The notes under the pieces were generated by a model. It was not told where the DNA came from and did no database searches. It worked only from the letters and a program-made list of their open reading frames with translations. A stretch of 8,832 nt of DNA from Hydrogenothermaceae bacterium (GTDB lineage Bacteria; Aquificota; Aquificia; Aquificales; Hydrogenothermaceae): contig WFXI01000275.1 of NCBI GenBank assembly GCA_015490675.1, positions 1 to 8,832 of the forward strand, in the 5' to 3' direction. A program made the translations under genes and the position numbers. This document shows positions 7,295-8,832 of the stretch, one piece after another. Within the stretch, counting starts at the first letter, position 1. Each line of letters begins with the position of its first letter.

Positions 7295-7553
7295 CTAAAG
7301 AATTTTCAAACTTTTCTATTAATTTTATACCAGAATTATCAAAAGAGAAAAAGAAAAACTTATTTTGAATTTGAGCTAAAATGAAACCTTTATCTTTAGA
7401 AACTTGTTTTATTTCTAAAATTTTAATTTTCCCCTTTTGATTATATACAGGAAAACCACCATATTTGTTTATATATAAATAAACGGCAAACAGTGTTATA
7501 ACAATTATTCCAAAAACAATTACAAATTTTATGAGGTTATAATCATCAAGCAA
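7263..7553 (-). CDS. fliO: Flagellar biosynthesis protein FliO (small, divergent)
   Basis: FliO is a poorly conserved bitopic membrane protein that helps assemble or stabilise the FliP ring. The call rests on position between fliN and fliP and on the layout. A short N-terminus is followed by one transmembrane helix (FVIVFGIIVITLFAVYLYI, about 10-28 of the 96-residue form). A small cytoplasmic domain follows, with beta-like segments (KIKILEIKQV, GFILAQI, KFFFFSF) as in other FliO proteins. The start is not ATG. Three in-frame TTG codons occur near the end of fliN; I choose the one at 7553 because AAGGG lies 9 nt upstream. Starting at 7562 would add three residues but leave no spacing to that site. 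It overlaps fliN by 8 nt and fliP by 32 nt. The domain similarity is weak, so synteny carries most of the weight. Confidence 0.8.
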   Translation of the reverse strand: MLDDYNLIKFVIVFGIIVITLFAVYLYINKYGGFPVYNQKGKIKILEIKQVSKDKGFILAQIQNKFFFFSFDNSGIKLIEKFENSLDEESKSNISQ

Positions 7554-7869
7554 GGTCAACAACCCTTACAGCATATTTATCATTAACTACAACCATTTCA
7601 CCAATTGCAAAGTGATGACCATTTACATAAATATCTATATAATCTTCGATATTTTTATCTAGTTTTATAATATCACCTTCTTTAAGTTTTAAAATATCGT
7701 AAAATAACTTTTCTGCTTTTCCTACTTCTACATGAACCCTTAAATTAACATCAGATAAAAATTCAAAATCTAAACCTTCAAACTTTTTGGCAACTTCTTC
7801 TTGGTCTAATTTTTTCTCTCCATTTTCTTCTTCTGGATAAGCTTCAACATTTATAGTTTGTTCTTCCAT
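7546..7869 (-). CDS. fliN: Flagellar motor switch protein FliN
   Basis: FliN builds the lower part of the cytoplasmic C-ring, takes part in motor switching and docks the export ATPase complex. The 107-residue protein has an acidic, variable N-terminus (1-30) and a SpoA/FliMN C-terminal domain (about 35-106). Visible hallmarks are FLSDVNLRVHVEVGKAE (37-53), LKEGDIIKLDK (62-72) and YVNGHHFAIGEMVVVNDKYAVR (81-102). The length and the single SpoA domain point to FliN rather than FliM, which would be about 330 residues with an N-terminal CheY-binding motif and a CheC-like middle domain. The ATG lies 4 nt after the fliL stop with no strong Shine-Dalgarno sequence. No fliM gene lies between it and fliL. 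The downstream fliO overlaps its 3' end. Confidence 0.93.
   Translation of the reverse strand: MEEQTINVEAYPEEENGEKKLDQEEVAKKFEGLDFEFLSDVNLRVHVEVGKAEKLFYDILKLKEGDIIKLDKNIEDYIDIYVNGHHFAIGEMVVVNDKYAVRVVDLA
7563..7567 (-). promoter_or_regulatory. Ribosome-binding site deciding the fliO start
   Basis: AAGGG on the - strand, within the last codons of fliN, lies 9 nt before a TTG at 7553 and directly against a TTG at 7562. The spacing favours the 7553 start. Confidence 0.45.
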
Positions 7870-7873
7870 TATT

Positions 7874-8380
7874 CTATGCCGTCTGTATTACAAACTCTGT
7901 AAAGTAAACATTTTTAACACCACCTAAAGGTAGTATAGCATTTACCCTTTTTATAATTTCTTCTTTTAAGAGTTCCATTCCTTCTGCAGTTTTTAAATCT
8001 TCAGAAGTTTTTGTTATTAATAGTGTTGTTATTGCATCTTTTATCTGAGGGAGTCTTTTTTCAAGCTCTAGTTTAACCTGTTCATTTTCAATTTCGAGAA
8101 CTATATTTATCTTTAAATATCTGTCTGCGTCTTTATCTGCAAGGTTTACAACAAAATTACCAAGGTCATACATTATACCGATTTGTTCTATAGACTGTGT
8201 TTCTTTGACAATTTCTTCTGCTTTATCTTTTTCTTCTTCTTTATCATCTCCAGCTAAAAGAAACTTATATGCAGCAAAACCACCTCCACCACCAAGCAAT
8301 AAAAGAACAAGGAGGATTATAAGAAGTTTTTTCTTCCCTCCTCCCTGTTCTTCCTGTTGCTCTTGGTTCTCTTCTGCCAT
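7874..8380 (-). CDS. fliL: Flagellar basal-body-associated protein FliL
   Basis: FliL is a single-pass inner-membrane protein that surrounds or supports the MotAB stator units and affects torque and motility. The 168-residue protein has a Glu/Gln-rich cytoplasmic start (1-13) and KKK at 16-18. One membrane helix at about 19-42 contains an unusual run of five glycines (30-34). A charged linker (44-58) follows. The periplasmic FliL domain covers about 66-168: LGNFVVNL at 73-80, RYLKINIVLEIE at 87-98, RLPQIKDAITTLL at 109-121, and the VYFTEFVIQ end. The ATG is preceded by TGAGGA at 8386-8391 (5-nt spacing), one of the better ribosome-binding sites in this operon. It follows flgE by 41 nt, and fliN starts 4 nt after its stop. 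The assignment is firm. Confidence 0.93.
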   Translation of the reverse strand: MAEENQEQQEEQGGGKKKLLIILLVLLLLGGGGGFAAYKFLLAGDDKEEEKDKAEEIVKETQSIEQIGIMYDLGNFVVNLADKDADRYLKINIVLEIENEQVKLELEKRLPQIKDAITTLLITKTSEDLKTAEGMELLKEEIIKRVNAILPLGGVKNVYFTEFVIQTA

Positions 8381-8421
8381 TTAAATCCTCAGATTTTTTA
8401 TTTACCTATTTTAATTATAAA

Positions 8422-8832
8422 TTATCTCTTTAGATTCATTGTTTCTTGTAATACCTGGTCAGAAGTTGTTATTGTTCTTGCATTTGCCTGATAAGCTCTT
8501 TGTGCAGTTATAAGGTTTATAAATTCTCTAGATATATCAACATTTGATAGCTCTAAAAATCCACCTCTAACCTTTGATATAACTCCACCAGGAACTATAA
8601 TCGGTGTAAATGTTTGGCTATTTGGTAAATATAAGTTATTACCTTTTCTTACTAAAACTTCTTTATCTTTAAACGTAGCAACAGCAATTCTAGCCCAGTC
8701 TCTAACCTGTCCATTTGAGTAAATTCCTCTAACTAAACCGTCTTCGCTAACAGATACAGAAAGTAAGTCTCCTTTACTAAATCCATCCTGCTCTGCATAA
8801 AATATAAATTCTGATTCAAGCTGTTTAAGCTC
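8422..8832 (-). CDS. flgE: Flagellar hook protein FlgE, C-terminal part (runs off the window)
   Basis: FlgE polymerises into the hook that joins basal body and filament; it is exported by the machinery encoded next to it. Only the last 136 residues are present, and the reading frame is open to the window edge. The translated part contains DGFSKGDLLSVSVSEDG, then GIYSNGQ, the segment typical of FlgE before its final domain. RKGNNLYLPNS follows. The conserved rod/hook C-terminus comes last: GGFLELSNVDISREF, INLITAQRAYQANARTITTS, ending QETMNLKR before TAA at 8422-8424. The VSEDG...YSNGQ segment and the NLKR end favour FlgE over FlgF or FlgG, which share only the last domain. It is not a pseudogene as far as visible. 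The next gene, fliL, starts 41 nt downstream. Confidence 0.92.
   Translation of the reverse strand, partial: ELKQLESEFIFYAEQDGFSKGDLLSVSVSEDGLVRGIYSNGQVRDWARIAVATFKDKEVLVRKGNNLYLPNSQTFTPIIVPGGVISKVRGGFLELSNVDISREFINLITAQRAYQANARTITTSDQVLQETMNLKR

Noticed and set aside
8383..8396. Small hairpin AAATC-CTCA-GATTT covering the fliL ribosome-binding site
   Set aside because: Five weak base pairs around a tetraloop are likely by chance in this AT-rich DNA and would melt easily; no evidence of an RNA thermometer.
8405..8421. TATAAT-like sequence in the flgE-fliL gap as a fliL promoter
   Set aside because: No acceptable -35 element lies at the right distance, and flagellar sigma-28 or sigma-54 consensus elements are not visible. 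Co-transcription with flgE is simpler.
1..8832. A hidden mobile element, CRISPR array, defence system or RNA gene
   Set aside because: The window is almost entirely explained by housekeeping and flagellar genes. No gap exceeds 85 nt, and no spaced direct repeats, transposase, tRNA-like or rRNA-like sequence was found by reading both strands.

Overview
The window is AT-rich (roughly one third G+C by eye) and fully packed with genes. It carries an LpxK typical of Gram-negative, lipid A-making bacteria, a flagellar export cluster, and lysine/glutamate-rich proteins. LpxK resembles the Aquifex aeolicus enzyme as I remember it (Walker A region, GDEP motif, FxDHxDY motif), and ScpA has an archaeal/thermophile-like start. 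Together these suggest a thermophilic, low-GC member of the Aquificota, perhaps close to Sulfurihydrogenibium or Persephonella. This assignment is an inference; no marker RNA gene is present.

Left half (14-3975, + strand): a tight housekeeping operon. It runs argS (arginyl-tRNA synthetase), a membrane-anchored SPOR-domain protein, lpxK (lipid A 4'-kinase) and scpA (condensin kleisin). The junctions are +1 nt, a 4-nt overlap and +5 nt. The operon promoter lies outside the window, since only the argS ribosome-binding site is visible at the left edge.

Middle (3972-4443): scpA converges on a small unrecognised gene on the - strand, and the two overlap by 4 nt. A 10-bp inverted repeat (3949-3958 / 3980-3989) spans both gene ends. 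In leftward transcripts it is followed by seven U residues, so it looks like the intrinsic terminator of the whole leftward unit, built from coding sequence. Between this gene and flhB lie 85 nt with a perfect 14-bp palindrome and possible promoter elements.

Right half (4444-8832, - strand, read right to left): a flagellar operon. The order is flgE (3' part only), fliL, fliN, fliO, fliP, fliQ, fliR, flhB. FliO-FliP-FliQ-FliR-FlhB form the export gate of the flagellar type III secretion apparatus. FliN belongs to the switch/C-ring, FliL is a stator-associated membrane protein, and FlgE is the hook subunit. Most genes touch or overlap, including two ATGA junctions, which implies translational coupling. 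The gene for the switch protein FliM, which sits between fliL and fliN in the classical fliLMNOPQR order, is missing from its slot. flhA does not follow flhB.

I see no RNA genes, CRISPR arrays, insertion sequences or phage genes, and no clear sign of a new defence or mobile system. The observations most worth checking are the missing fliM, the terminator embedded in two converging genes, the unrecognised gene at the end of the flagellar unit, and the archaeal-like ScpA.
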